Below are positions 45,005 to 51,677 of a stretch of 51,702 bases of DNA, one piece after another. Position 1 is the stretch's first letter; every line of letters starts with the position of its first letter. The position numbers and the translations under genes are program-made. The notes below the pieces were generated by a model. It made no database searches. It was not told the origin of the DNA and saw nothing but the letters and a program-made list of their open reading frames with translations. This DNA comes from Sediminicola sp035798135. GTDB lineage: Bacteria; Bacteroidota; Bacteroidia; Flavobacteriales; Flavobacteriaceae. The DNA lies in contig JAPFBR010000010.1 of assembly GCA_035798135.1 (NCBI GenBank), positions 1 through 51,702 of the forward strand, read 5' to 3'.

Positions 45005-45889
45005 TTATTGATTGTACCCGAATCGCTTTAATTGATTGGGATTACTGCGCCAGTTTTTATTCACTTTTACATACAATTCCATATGCACCTGTTTGTCAAA
45101 GAATTTTTCCAGATCCTTTCGGGCTTCTACCCCTACTCTTTTTAAGGCCGATCCCTTATGGCCTATGATGATACCCTTTTGGGAATCACGTTCAACCATA
45201 ATTACAGAGCGCATCCTGATTATATCTTCATCTTCAAAAAATTCTTCCGTATCTATTTCCACAGAATATGGGATCTCTTTTTTATAGTGCTGCAGGATTT
45301 TCTCGCGTATGGTTTCGTTTACAAAGAAACGTTCCGGCTTATCTGTCAATTGATCCTTTGGATAGTATGGTGGTGAAACGGGCAATAAGTCCATGATCCG
45401 ATGGAACACTTCCTTGACATTGAAATTTTGTAGTGCGGAGATGGGGTGTATTTCAGCTTCAGGCAATTGTGCCTGCCAATACTGCACCTGCTCTTCCAGT
45501 ACACCTTGTTCCGATATATCGATCTTGTTCAATAACAGCAATACAGGGATCTTACTATTCTTTATCTTATCAAAAAAACCTTCATCTTTTAAGGCCTTCT
45601 CCCCTATTTCTACCATATAGATCAATACATCTGCATCCTCAAAGGCAGATTTTACAAAGCCCATCATGGAGGATTGCAACTCATAGGCTGGTTTAATGAT
45701 CCCTGGAGTGTCCGATAAGATCATTTGAAAATCCTCCCCGTTCACGATTCCAAGGATTCTATGTCTGGTGGTCTGTGCCTTGGAGGTGATAATGGATAGT
45801 TTTTCCCCCACAAAAGCGTTCATCAACGTGGATTTCCCCACATTGGGATTCCCAATAATATTTACAAACCCTGCTTTATGCTCTGCCAT
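45005..45889 (-). CDS. era: GTPase Era, 16S rRNA maturation
   Basis: The 294-residue protein has the Era G domain (GNPNVGKSTLMNAF, SDTPGI, LLNKID) and a C-terminal KH domain (IIGHKGSALKRVGVEARKDLEKFFDKQVHMELYVKV) that binds 16S rRNA, the standard plan and size. It acts in 30S assembly. The start overlaps the upstream symporter gene by 14 bp, so it is translationally coupled to a transporter, an unusual partner. Minus strand, convergent with the 163-residue membrane protein gene. Confidence 0.97.
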   Translation of the reverse strand: MAEHKAGFVNIIGNPNVGKSTLMNAFVGEKLSIITSKAQTTRHRILGIVNGEDFQMILSDTPGIIKPAYELQSSMMGFVKSAFEDADVLIYMVEIGEKALKDEGFFDKIKNSKIPVLLLLNKIDISEQGVLEEQVQYWQAQLPEAEIHPISALQNFNVKEVFHRIMDLLPVSPPYYPKDQLTDKPERFFVNETIREKILQHYKKEIPYSVEIDTEEFFEDEDIIRMRSVIMVERDSQKGIIIGHKGSALKRVGVEARKDLEKFFDKQVHMELYVKVNKNWRSNPNQLKRFGYNQ

Positions 45890-47243
45890 CTTTTACCTTT
45901 AAAAAATACGTTTTCATTGCTTGGTTGACCTTGGGTGCCAAATAGAGAACCGCAATCATATTGGGGATCACCATAAGGGCAAAAGATAAATCGATCAAGT
46001 TTACCACTAAGTCTACCGAAGCTACTGCTGCAAAGGTAATGCTTAAGATATAAATGTGGTTGTAATACTTGCCAATTTTGGCATTGGTCAAAAAGGAAAG
46101 GCATTTGGTGCCGTAATAGGAATAGGTAAATAAGGTGGATAGTGCAAAGGCCGCTACCACCACCATCAAGAGGATATCCCCAACCCCATAGAGCGATTTT
46201 TTAAAAGCGATCAGGGTCATGGTTATGCCGTTATTCTCTGCTTCCAGATGGGCCCCGCTCAAAAGGATGACCACAGCGGTTAGGGTACAGACTACAATAG
46301 TATCTATAAACGGGCCCAACATGGCCACGAGGCCCTCCTGAATGGGTTCACTGGTCTTGGATTGTCCATGGTACATGGGCGCATTCCCAACTCCCGATTC
46401 ATTGGAGAATACCGCCCTTCGAATTCCAATGATGATAAGTCCCCATAGACCACCCTGAACGGCAGTCTTAAAATTAAAGGCCTCCACGAATATCAACTTT
46501 AGGGAAGGAAATATTTGACCCGCATTAATGATCATAATATAGATGACGGCCACCAAATAGATGAGTACCATAAAAGGCACTATGGCCGTGGCCACTTTAG
46601 CAATTTTCTTAAGCCCGCCAAAGATAACGAAGGAGGTAATGATGGACAGGACGATGCCTATGCCCAACTTCCAATTGAAATCGCCCAAAAGGGCAATATT
46701 TTCATTGGGTTTGATCACACCCATGAGGGTTTGTGTAAATTGGTTGACGGTAAATGCCGGGAGTACCCCAAAGAGTCCTGCCAAACAAAAGAACACGGCC
46801 AAAGGTTTGGCTTTCTTACCCATCCCTTTGGTTATATAGTACATGGGCCCACCTTGGAGGTTTCCTTCACTGTCATGACCCCGGAACATAATAGCGAGGC
46901 TACAGGAATAAAATTTAATGCACATCCCAACGAGTGCGGTCACCCAAATCCAGAAAACAACCCCTGGTCCCCCCAAATAAATGGCAATGGCCACTCCAGA
47001 GATATTCCCCAAACCAACGGTCGCCGCAACGGCAGAAGACAGCGCTTGTAGGTGACTCACGTCCCCAGGATCATTGGGATTATCATATTTCCCCGCTGTA
47101 ATTGCGATGGCATGTTTAAAATACCGATAGGGCAATAGTTTGGAATAAAAGACTAGAAACAATCCTCCCCCTATAATTAGAAAGAGCATAACCCACTCTG
47201 TATAAGGTAAAACTGAGGCTAAGAAATCATTGATTACGTTCAT
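45876..47243 (-). CDS. Alanine/sodium symporter family transporter (AGCS)
   Basis: The 455-residue membrane protein has about 10-11 helices. It shows the AGCS signature: SSAVAATVGLGNISGVAIAIYLGGPGVVFWIW near the N-terminus (residues about 70-105), EGNLQGGPMYYITKGMG, and RRAVFSNESGVGNAPMYHG in the middle. It should import alanine or glycine with sodium. Its 3' end overlaps era by 14 bp. It starts about 120 bp from the tRNA gene, in divergent orientation. Confidence 0.93.
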   Translation of the reverse strand: MNVINDFLASVLPYTEWVMLFLIIGGGLFLVFYSKLLPYRYFKHAIAITAGKYDNPNDPGDVSHLQALSSAVAATVGLGNISGVAIAIYLGGPGVVFWIWVTALVGMCIKFYSCSLAIMFRGHDSEGNLQGGPMYYITKGMGKKAKPLAVFFCLAGLFGVLPAFTVNQFTQTLMGVIKPNENIALLGDFNWKLGIGIVLSIITSFVIFGGLKKIAKVATAIVPFMVLIYLVAVIYIMIINAGQIFPSLKLIFVEAFNFKTAVQGGLWGLIIIGIRRAVFSNESGVGNAPMYHGQSKTSEPIQEGLVAMLGPFIDTIVVCTLTAVVILLSGAHLEAENNGITMTLIAFKKSLYGVGDILLMVVVAAFALSTLFTYSYYGTKCLSFLTNAKIGKYYNHIYILSITFAAVASVDLVVNLIDLSFALMVIPNMIAVLYLAPKVNQAMKTYFLKVKDGRA

Positions 47244-47323
47244 AAAAATTGAAAAATTTCTAAGATATGGAATATAATAGATGAAGCCCGAAAGTAACTA
47301 AAAAAGATTTATTGATTTATGTT

Positions 47324-47354
47324 TTGATAATAGCAAAAAAGCTTTGTATCTTTG
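47324..47354 (+). promoter_or_regulatory. Promoter of tRNA-fMet
   Basis: TTG (47324-47326), 20 bases, then an exact -7 box TATCTTTG (47347-47354), 9 bases before the mature tRNA start. The CACCC after the box is typical of stable-RNA promoters in Flavobacteriia. Confidence 0.8.
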
Positions 47355-47363
47355 CACCCACAG

Positions 47364-47436
<73 letters not shown>

Positions 47437-47443
47437 CTAAGCA

Positions 47444-47472
47444 AACCAGATACGAAAGTATCTGGTTTTTTC
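47444..47472 (+). terminator. Rho-independent terminator after tRNA-fMet
   Basis: AACCAGATAC (47444-47453), GAAA loop, GTATCTGGTT (47458-47467), then a T-tract. It lies 7 bases after the tRNA end. Confidence 0.9.
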
Positions 47473-47596
47473 GTTTAGCGCAAAAGCTATGCTTGCATTG
47501 GCTTTGGAGATAAACAAAAAACAAGGCGCAAAGTGACTGTGGTTTTCTTTGTAAAGCCACCCCAAGGCCCTTTCCGAAGTGAAACGAAGGAAAGAA

Positions 47597-47615
47597 TCCA
47601 GTTCCCGCTACTAAG
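47597..47615 (+). repeat. attachment-site repeat, displaced copy of the tRNA-fMet 3' end
   Basis: Exact 19-bp copy of 47423-47441, starting 174 bp further downstream. Upstream of it only fragments of the tRNA T-arm remain (CGAAGG), so it is not a second tRNA. The intervening 155 bp carry the present tRNA terminator and no gene. This looks like the far end of a small insertion or the scar of a larger deleted element. The rest of the gap to 47722 contains nothing else I can name. Confidence 0.65.
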
Positions 47616-47722
47616 AAAAAGCTTCACAGCAAGGTTAGACTTTTTATACACTTTTATTAAAGTGATTTATGCCTTTTACTTTAAATGTACTTTTAAATTC
47701 CAAAATCAACATTTAATTATAA

Positions 47723-48703
47723 TTGTTACCTTCCTACCGTTTTAAAATAATCAGCACTACGGAAACCCATCAATACCGCCAAATTATCTTTGTATTCATT
47801 CTTTTGGGTACCCTTTATTCCTTTGGACAAAATCCTGCGGCCTCTGATGATGTAAAAAATGTAGGGCATCAATTGGAATTGAGGCACGATAACGATTTTT
47901 TCACCTTTACGGACCGTTACTATACATCTGGTTTATTTTTGACGTATCGGACCCTTTTGCAAAAAGGAATATTATCCTCTGGAAAGGAACAGATTAAATT
48001 TTCTATTGGGCAGGAAATTTTCTCCCCTTCAAATATTAAATCAGGTGAAATTGCGGACTTGGATCGACCCTATGTGGGCTTTCTGGGGCTTGTAGGCGGA
48101 TGGTCACATGCGCAAAACACCAGTCTATTGGAAGCTGATCTGCTATTGGGTGTTGCCGGCCCGGCTTCTGGCGCCAGTGGTTTTCAAAAATGGTACCACC
48201 ATACCTTTGTGGTATCGGATCCCCCCGTTTGGGGCAATCAAATGGAAAATAGTATTCATGCAAATATGTATGCAAAATATTTAAAGGAATGGCGCTTGGC
48301 CCCCAACCCCTTTAGTGTACATATGTCCATAAAACCACAAATCGCCATTGGGACAAGGGACAGTTATGTTCATCCGGAATTTATGGCAACCTTTGGTAGA
48401 AGGAACCGCTTATCATCCAGTATGGCTCATAACCAATTGGGTGCAGTGGACCGTGAAATCTTTTTTTCATTGACCGCAGGTCACAGATTTGTCTTCCACA
48501 ATGCTCTATTGGAAGGAAACGCCCTAGGTGACAATTCTGTTTTTTTAGTGCAAGCCGATAAAAACGTATGGTACTTTGGGTTTGATTTTAAACACCGTTT
48601 TGGCCAAAATAATTATTGGTTTGGCTACCGGATCAATTCTCCTGAATCCCAAAGAACCCAGTCACACAGATACATTATCCTTTCCTATGCTCGGAATTTT
48701 TAA
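47723..48703 (+). CDS. Outer-membrane lipid A deacylase, LpxR-like
   Basis: The 326-residue protein starts with a hydrophobic signal segment (FVFILLGTLYSFGQ) and continues with the LpxR motif HDNDFFTFTDRYYTSG (N57, D58; T63-D64, Y66-Y67-T68), matching the active-site region of the LpxR/DUF2219 barrel family, then barrel strands ending YIILSYARNF. LpxR removes the 3'-acyloxyacyl group of lipid A at the cell surface. An in-frame stop sits right before 47723, where a TTG is the only plausible start, and no ATG precedes the signal segment. The start is thus uncertain; the gene may have lost its original start when the upstream scar formed. Confidence 0.8.
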   Translation: MLPSYRFKIISTTETHQYRQIIFVFILLGTLYSFGQNPAASDDVKNVGHQLELRHDNDFFTFTDRYYTSGLFLTYRTLLQKGILSSGKEQIKFSIGQEIFSPSNIKSGEIADLDRPYVGFLGLVGGWSHAQNTSLLEADLLLGVAGPASGASGFQKWYHHTFVVSDPPVWGNQMENSIHANMYAKYLKEWRLAPNPFSVHMSIKPQIAIGTRDSYVHPEFMATFGRRNRLSSSMAHNQLGAVDREIFFSLTAGHRFVFHNALLEGNALGDNSVFLVQADKNVWYFGFDFKHRFGQNNYWFGYRINSPESQRTQSHRYIILSYARNF

Positions 48704-48744
48704 CTATAATTTCAATACAGGATACCCTACTTATTTTTCCTTTT

Positions 48745-49146
48745 TTAGATTGATTTGTCTGTTGGCCGCTTCATGTATTCCTGCCAAAGCACCAGAACAT
48801 ATTTATCAGCGCCGCGGTCGTTTCTTTTAAGAAAACCATATTCATAAACGAATAGATACACATCCCCTTTCTGGTTTTTCCAGTAATGGGTGAAGAAATT
48901 GGGGTCGAAACCCTCTTTCAGCAACACTTCGGACCGCACTTTGGCCATCCCGGATTTGTTGTAGCCCTTTAGAATGGTCCTGTTCTTTTTCAATTGGGTA
49001 TCTATCTGCCTGAACAGCGTACCTCCTGTAGTTTTGGTAACTTGGTATTGATGGGCACTCTTGCAATGGGCGTCACAGTACAGCTTATCTATCCGCCCAC
49101 TTAACTCCTTCTGACAGCACAAGCATTGCCTACCTGTTTTTTCCAT
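48745..49146 (-). CDS. Small protein with N-terminal zinc ribbon
   Basis: The 133-residue protein has a treble-clef/zinc-ribbon-like start: CLCCQKELSGRIDKLYCDAHCK, that is CxxC plus CxxxC with a conserved GRxDKxYCD segment, as in DUF2116-like zinc-ribbon proteins. The remainder is mixed alpha/beta with many Lys and Tyr (FFTHYWKNQKGDVYLFVYEYGFLKRND). It is probably nucleic-acid- or protein-binding; I recognise no named function. Its start codon overlaps the end of a perfect 36-bp palindrome shared with the divergent recombinase gene. Confidence 0.7.
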   Translation of the reverse strand: MEKTGRQCLCCQKELSGRIDKLYCDAHCKSAHQYQVTKTTGGTLFRQIDTQLKKNRTILKGYNKSGMAKVRSEVLLKEGFDPNFFTHYWKNQKGDVYLFVYEYGFLKRNDRGADKYVLVLWQEYMKRPTDKSI

Positions 49147-49180
49147 TACCTGTATATTATTCGAATAATATACAGGTAAT
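49145..49180. repeat. Perfect 36-bp palindrome between divergent genes
   Basis: The half ATTACCTGTATATTATTC (49145-49162) is followed immediately by its exact reverse complement (49163-49180), with no spacer. It overlaps the first two bases of the zinc-ribbon start codon and lies 48 bases upstream of the recombinase start. It could be an operator for divergent control, a recombinase binding site, or a structure extruded as a cruciform. No T-tract follows, so it is not a normal terminator. Confidence 0.85.
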
Positions 49181-49227
49181 ATACCGTAAAGACTTCAATT
49201 TCAGTTACTTTTTCACAAAAGCTTTAT

Positions 49228-50346
49228 ATGGACCGGTTAAAGAACATCACCCTAAAACACCTTATCATTGCTGAACAACGCTGTATTGGGCTACAGTTCT
49301 ATTCGGACAAGGTTTTGAATGCCATGGCCCAGGGTTTGCCCCATATATCCTATAACCAAGAATACCAATTGTACCACCTACCAAACACCAAGGAGAACCT
49401 AGGGGAAATCTTTAAAACCTTTAGAGGTGTAGCATGGTTGAATTGCGCCCATTTTTTCGACAAAATTCCGTCGGGAAAACAGGAGCGGAAGGCAAATTCA
49501 ACATATATAGACCATATAAGGTCACATACCATCTGCCCTCCCGAATATTTGCAGAAATTGGAACTGAAAATGTACGCAGAAAACACTATTTGCACTTATA
49601 TTTCCTGTTTTGAACGGTTTCTAAAAGCCCATGAAGGAAAGAATCCCCAACATTTGCACGAAGGCGATATCCGCTCGTACCTACATACGTTGGTTAGGGA
49701 AGGCAAATCCCATTCCTATGTCAACCAGGCCATCAACAGTATAAAATTTTATTATGAAATAGTCCTGGGACTGCCCAATAGATTTTACAGTATTGAAAGG
49801 CCGCGTAAAAAAAGAAAACTGCCCTCCATCCTATCCAAACAAGAGGTAACAAACATGATCCAATCTACCCAAAATTTAAAACACCGAGCCATATTAGGCC
49901 TATTATATGCCTCTGGATTAAGGCGTAGCGAAGTTTTAAATCTAAAGCTAAAAGATATAGACAGTGACCGCATGATGATAAAGGTTACCCAAGGTAAAGG
50001 GAACAAGGACCGGTATACCGTTTTGAGCAAAAGTGTTCTTGGAGACTTGAGGGCCTATTATACTTATACCAAACCACAGCATTACCTGTTTGAAGGCCCC
50101 CATGGCAGACCTTATAGTGGTTCCAGTATTTTACAAATCGTATACCGGGCTGCATCTAGAGCAGGGATACAGAGAAAAGTAACCCCACATATGCTACGCC
50201 ATAGTTTTGCCACCCACCTCTTGGAAAACGGCACTGACTTACGCTATATTCAACTGCTTTTGGGCCATGGATCCACCAAGACAACAGAAATTTATACTTA
50301 TGTAGCAACAAATTCCTTTAAAGATATCGAAGATTTACTACCTTAG
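49228..50346 (+). CDS. Tyrosine-type site-specific recombinase with extra N-terminal domain
   Basis: The 372-residue protein contains a complete XerC/D-type core. An SAM-like DNA-binding domain spans about 105-190 (MYAENTICTYISCFERFLKAHEG). The catalytic domain follows, with R232 (SGLRRSE), K257 (GKGNKDR), H321-x-x-R324 (HMLRHSFATHLLENG), H347 (LLGHGS) and the nucleophile Y356 (TTEIYTYV). There is no insertion of the integron-integrase (IntI) type between the Lys and His-x-x-Arg boxes, so it is not a classic IntI. Residues 1-100 (LIIAEQRCIGLQFYSDKVLN, IFKTFRGVAWLNCAHFF) form an additional domain typical of a Bacteroidota recombinase group I have seen beside arrays of small genes. An AT-rich cassette-like gene follows in the same direction. 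Confidence 0.92.
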   Translation: MDRLKNITLKHLIIAEQRCIGLQFYSDKVLNAMAQGLPHISYNQEYQLYHLPNTKENLGEIFKTFRGVAWLNCAHFFDKIPSGKQERKANSTYIDHIRSHTICPPEYLQKLELKMYAENTICTYISCFERFLKAHEGKNPQHLHEGDIRSYLHTLVREGKSHSYVNQAINSIKFYYEIVLGLPNRFYSIERPRKKRKLPSILSKQEVTNMIQSTQNLKHRAILGLLYASGLRRSEVLNLKLKDIDSDRMMIKVTQGKGNKDRYTVLSKSVLGDLRAYYTYTKPQHYLFEGPHGRPYSGSSILQIVYRAASRAGIQRKVTPHMLRHSFATHLLENGTDLRYIQLLLGHGSTKTTEIYTYVATNSFKDIEDLLP

Positions 50347-50360
50347 GACAAAATAGATAT

Positions 50361-50380
50361 AAAGTGAACTTTATCACTTT
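50361..50380 (+). promoter_or_regulatory. Inverted repeat between recombinase and first cassette (candidate attI-like core)
   Basis: AAAGTGA (50361-50367) and TCACTTT (50374-50380) are inverted around a 6-base spacer, the geometry of a tyrosine-recombinase core site. It lies 15 bases after the recombinase stop and just before the TTGTTGTAGCC junction. As a hairpin it is too short and lacks a T-tract for a firm terminator call. Confidence 0.4.
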
Positions 50381-50386
50381 ATCCAA

Positions 50387-50402
50387 TTGTTGTAGCCAAT
50401 AC
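50387..50402 (+). repeat. Cassette junction sequence, upstream copy
   Basis: TTGTTGTAGCCAATAC; its GTTGTAGCCAATAC part matches GTTGTGGCTAATGC at 51627-51640 at 11 of 14 positions, and TTGTTGTAGCC is the exact reverse complement of GGCTACAACAA at 51537-51547. It therefore marks one end of a unit of about 1.24 kb that holds the DUF2971 gene. Confidence 0.65.
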
Positions 50403-50423
50403 TGCCAAATTTAAGAGAGCAAA

Positions 50424-51530
50424 ATGTTTAAATATTCACCCATTAATTCGTATTCATTACAAAATCTTCATAATAGTCAGATATATTTCAATAATCCTTT
50501 AGATTTTAATGATCCATTTGATACATTCCATCCAGCAACGGTAGGTGAATTAAGTAATGAAAAGTTTGTGTCACTTTTTTGTAGAATTTACAGAAGAGAA
50601 TTTGAGGAGAAAACCATAATTAAAATTCTAAATGGACAGATTTCAAAAGACGAGCTTTACGACTTCAGCAAAGAACATATTGACTACTTTTTCGATTTTG
50701 ACAAAAACAACGAAAATGTTGCTCTTCATAGTAAGGAAAACTTTTTGTCAGCTATTGAGCAAGAAAAAGAAAAATCTACGCCAATTATCATTGAAGAATT
50801 ATTTATATCAATTAAAATCAAATTAGAAGATACGATTAGAAGCAGTATAGAAAAAACCAGAGATGATTTATTCTCGAAAATAGGTGTGAGTTGTTTCTCA
50901 AAAAACAACTCCAATCTTCTAATGTGGTCTCATTATGCTGACAGTCACAAAGGGTTTTGTTTGGAATTTGATTCTAATTTAGAGCCATTCTCAAAAAGTT
51001 TTGAAGTAATTTATAACTCAAATATTCCAACAATTAATTCAGACCTATTATTAGATGATAAACTTAGTTTAGAATCTTTTAAAAAACTTCTTTCTTATAA
51101 ATCAATTGATTGGAAACATGAGGACGAGTTGAGGTTGTTGCACCAAGAAAAAAACAAAATTTTTCGTTACCCAAGGCACGCTTTAAAATCAATCTATTTT
51201 GGTATAAAAATAACTCAAGCGGATGTTGAAATAGTTTGCTCATTATTAAAAACTAATAACGCAAAGATTAGATTTTTTCGCATGAAAAGATTAGAATCAA
51301 GTTTTGGAATTATTCCGGAAGAATTTTTCTATTCAACACCAATTGAAGTTCAATCTAAGCTAATAATGGAAATTTTAAATAAGTTTAAAGGTAATGAATT
51401 CAAAATTGAAGAATTATTCGAGGATGTTAAGATAGATATTCAACAACAAAACTTAGTTAGTCACTTAGATGAAATGGCAAGATTAGGAATTCTTACCAAG
51501 AGCGGCACTTACTACCAGTTAAAAATCTAA
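50424..51530 (+). CDS. DUF2971-domain protein in a cassette-like unit
   Basis: The 368-residue protein has the DUF2971 pattern: N-terminal FKYSPINSYSLQNLHNSQIYFNNPLDFNDPFD, central LLMWSHYADSHKGFCLEFD, then YKSIDWKHEDELRLL. DUF2971 proteins are of unknown function but frequent in accessory and defence regions. The last 70 residues (KLIMEILNKFKGNEFKIEELFED...LVSHLDEMARLGILTKSG) look like a winged helix. The base composition is visibly more AT-rich than the genes at 42-46 kb, with many AAA/TTA codons, a sign of transfer. It lies between the two junction sequences. Confidence 0.8.
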   Translation: MFKYSPINSYSLQNLHNSQIYFNNPLDFNDPFDTFHPATVGELSNEKFVSLFCRIYRREFEEKTIIKILNGQISKDELYDFSKEHIDYFFDFDKNNENVALHSKENFLSAIEQEKEKSTPIIIEELFISIKIKLEDTIRSSIEKTRDDLFSKIGVSCFSKNNSNLLMWSHYADSHKGFCLEFDSNLEPFSKSFEVIYNSNIPTINSDLLLDDKLSLESFKKLLSYKSIDWKHEDELRLLHQEKNKIFRYPRHALKSIYFGIKITQADVEIVCSLLKTNNAKIRFFRMKRLESSFGIIPEEFFYSTPIEVQSKLIMEILNKFKGNEFKIEELFEDVKIDIQQQNLVSHLDEMARLGILTKSGTYYQLKI

Positions 51531-51536
51531 CGTACA

Positions 51537-51640
51537 GGCTACAACAACGTGTATAATTAATTGCTCTGGCACTTTATTGTTTGCTAAATTAGTTGCTTAA
51601 ACACGCAACTAACCATACACAAGACCGTTGTGGCTAATGC
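51537..51640. repeat. Imperfect palindrome after DUF2971 gene (attC-like, folds on bottom strand)
   Basis: The left arm starts GGCTACAACAA (51537-51547) followed by GTGTATAATTAATTGC (ending 51564). The right arm is GCAACTAACCATACAC (51605-51620) then AGACCGTTGTGGCTAATGC (51622-51640). The arms pair with three mismatches in the GTGTAT-type stem that are A-C on the top strand but G-T wobbles on the bottom strand. A further hairpin, AGTTGC (51591-51596) with GCAACT (51605-51610), lies in the middle. The layout, outer boxes at both ends with a single-stranded foldable body and strand bias, is that of an integron attC site, although the outer boxes differ from the standard RYYYAAC/GTTRRRY. Confidence 0.65.
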
Positions 51641-51677
51641 AAAAAACGAACATCTTTATATCAATAAAAGGAAAGTG

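Noticed and set aside
46515..47051. 178-codon frame antisense to the alanine symporter
   Set aside because: Shadow of a confident gene, low-complexity composition, no family.
47584..47636. Second tRNA gene at 47600
   Set aside because: Only the last 19 bases match a tRNA; no anticodon arm or D-arm precedes them.
49228..50346. Classical integron integrase IntI
   Set aside because: The IntI-specific insertion before the HxxR box is absent; called a general tyrosine recombinase with an integron-like context instead.
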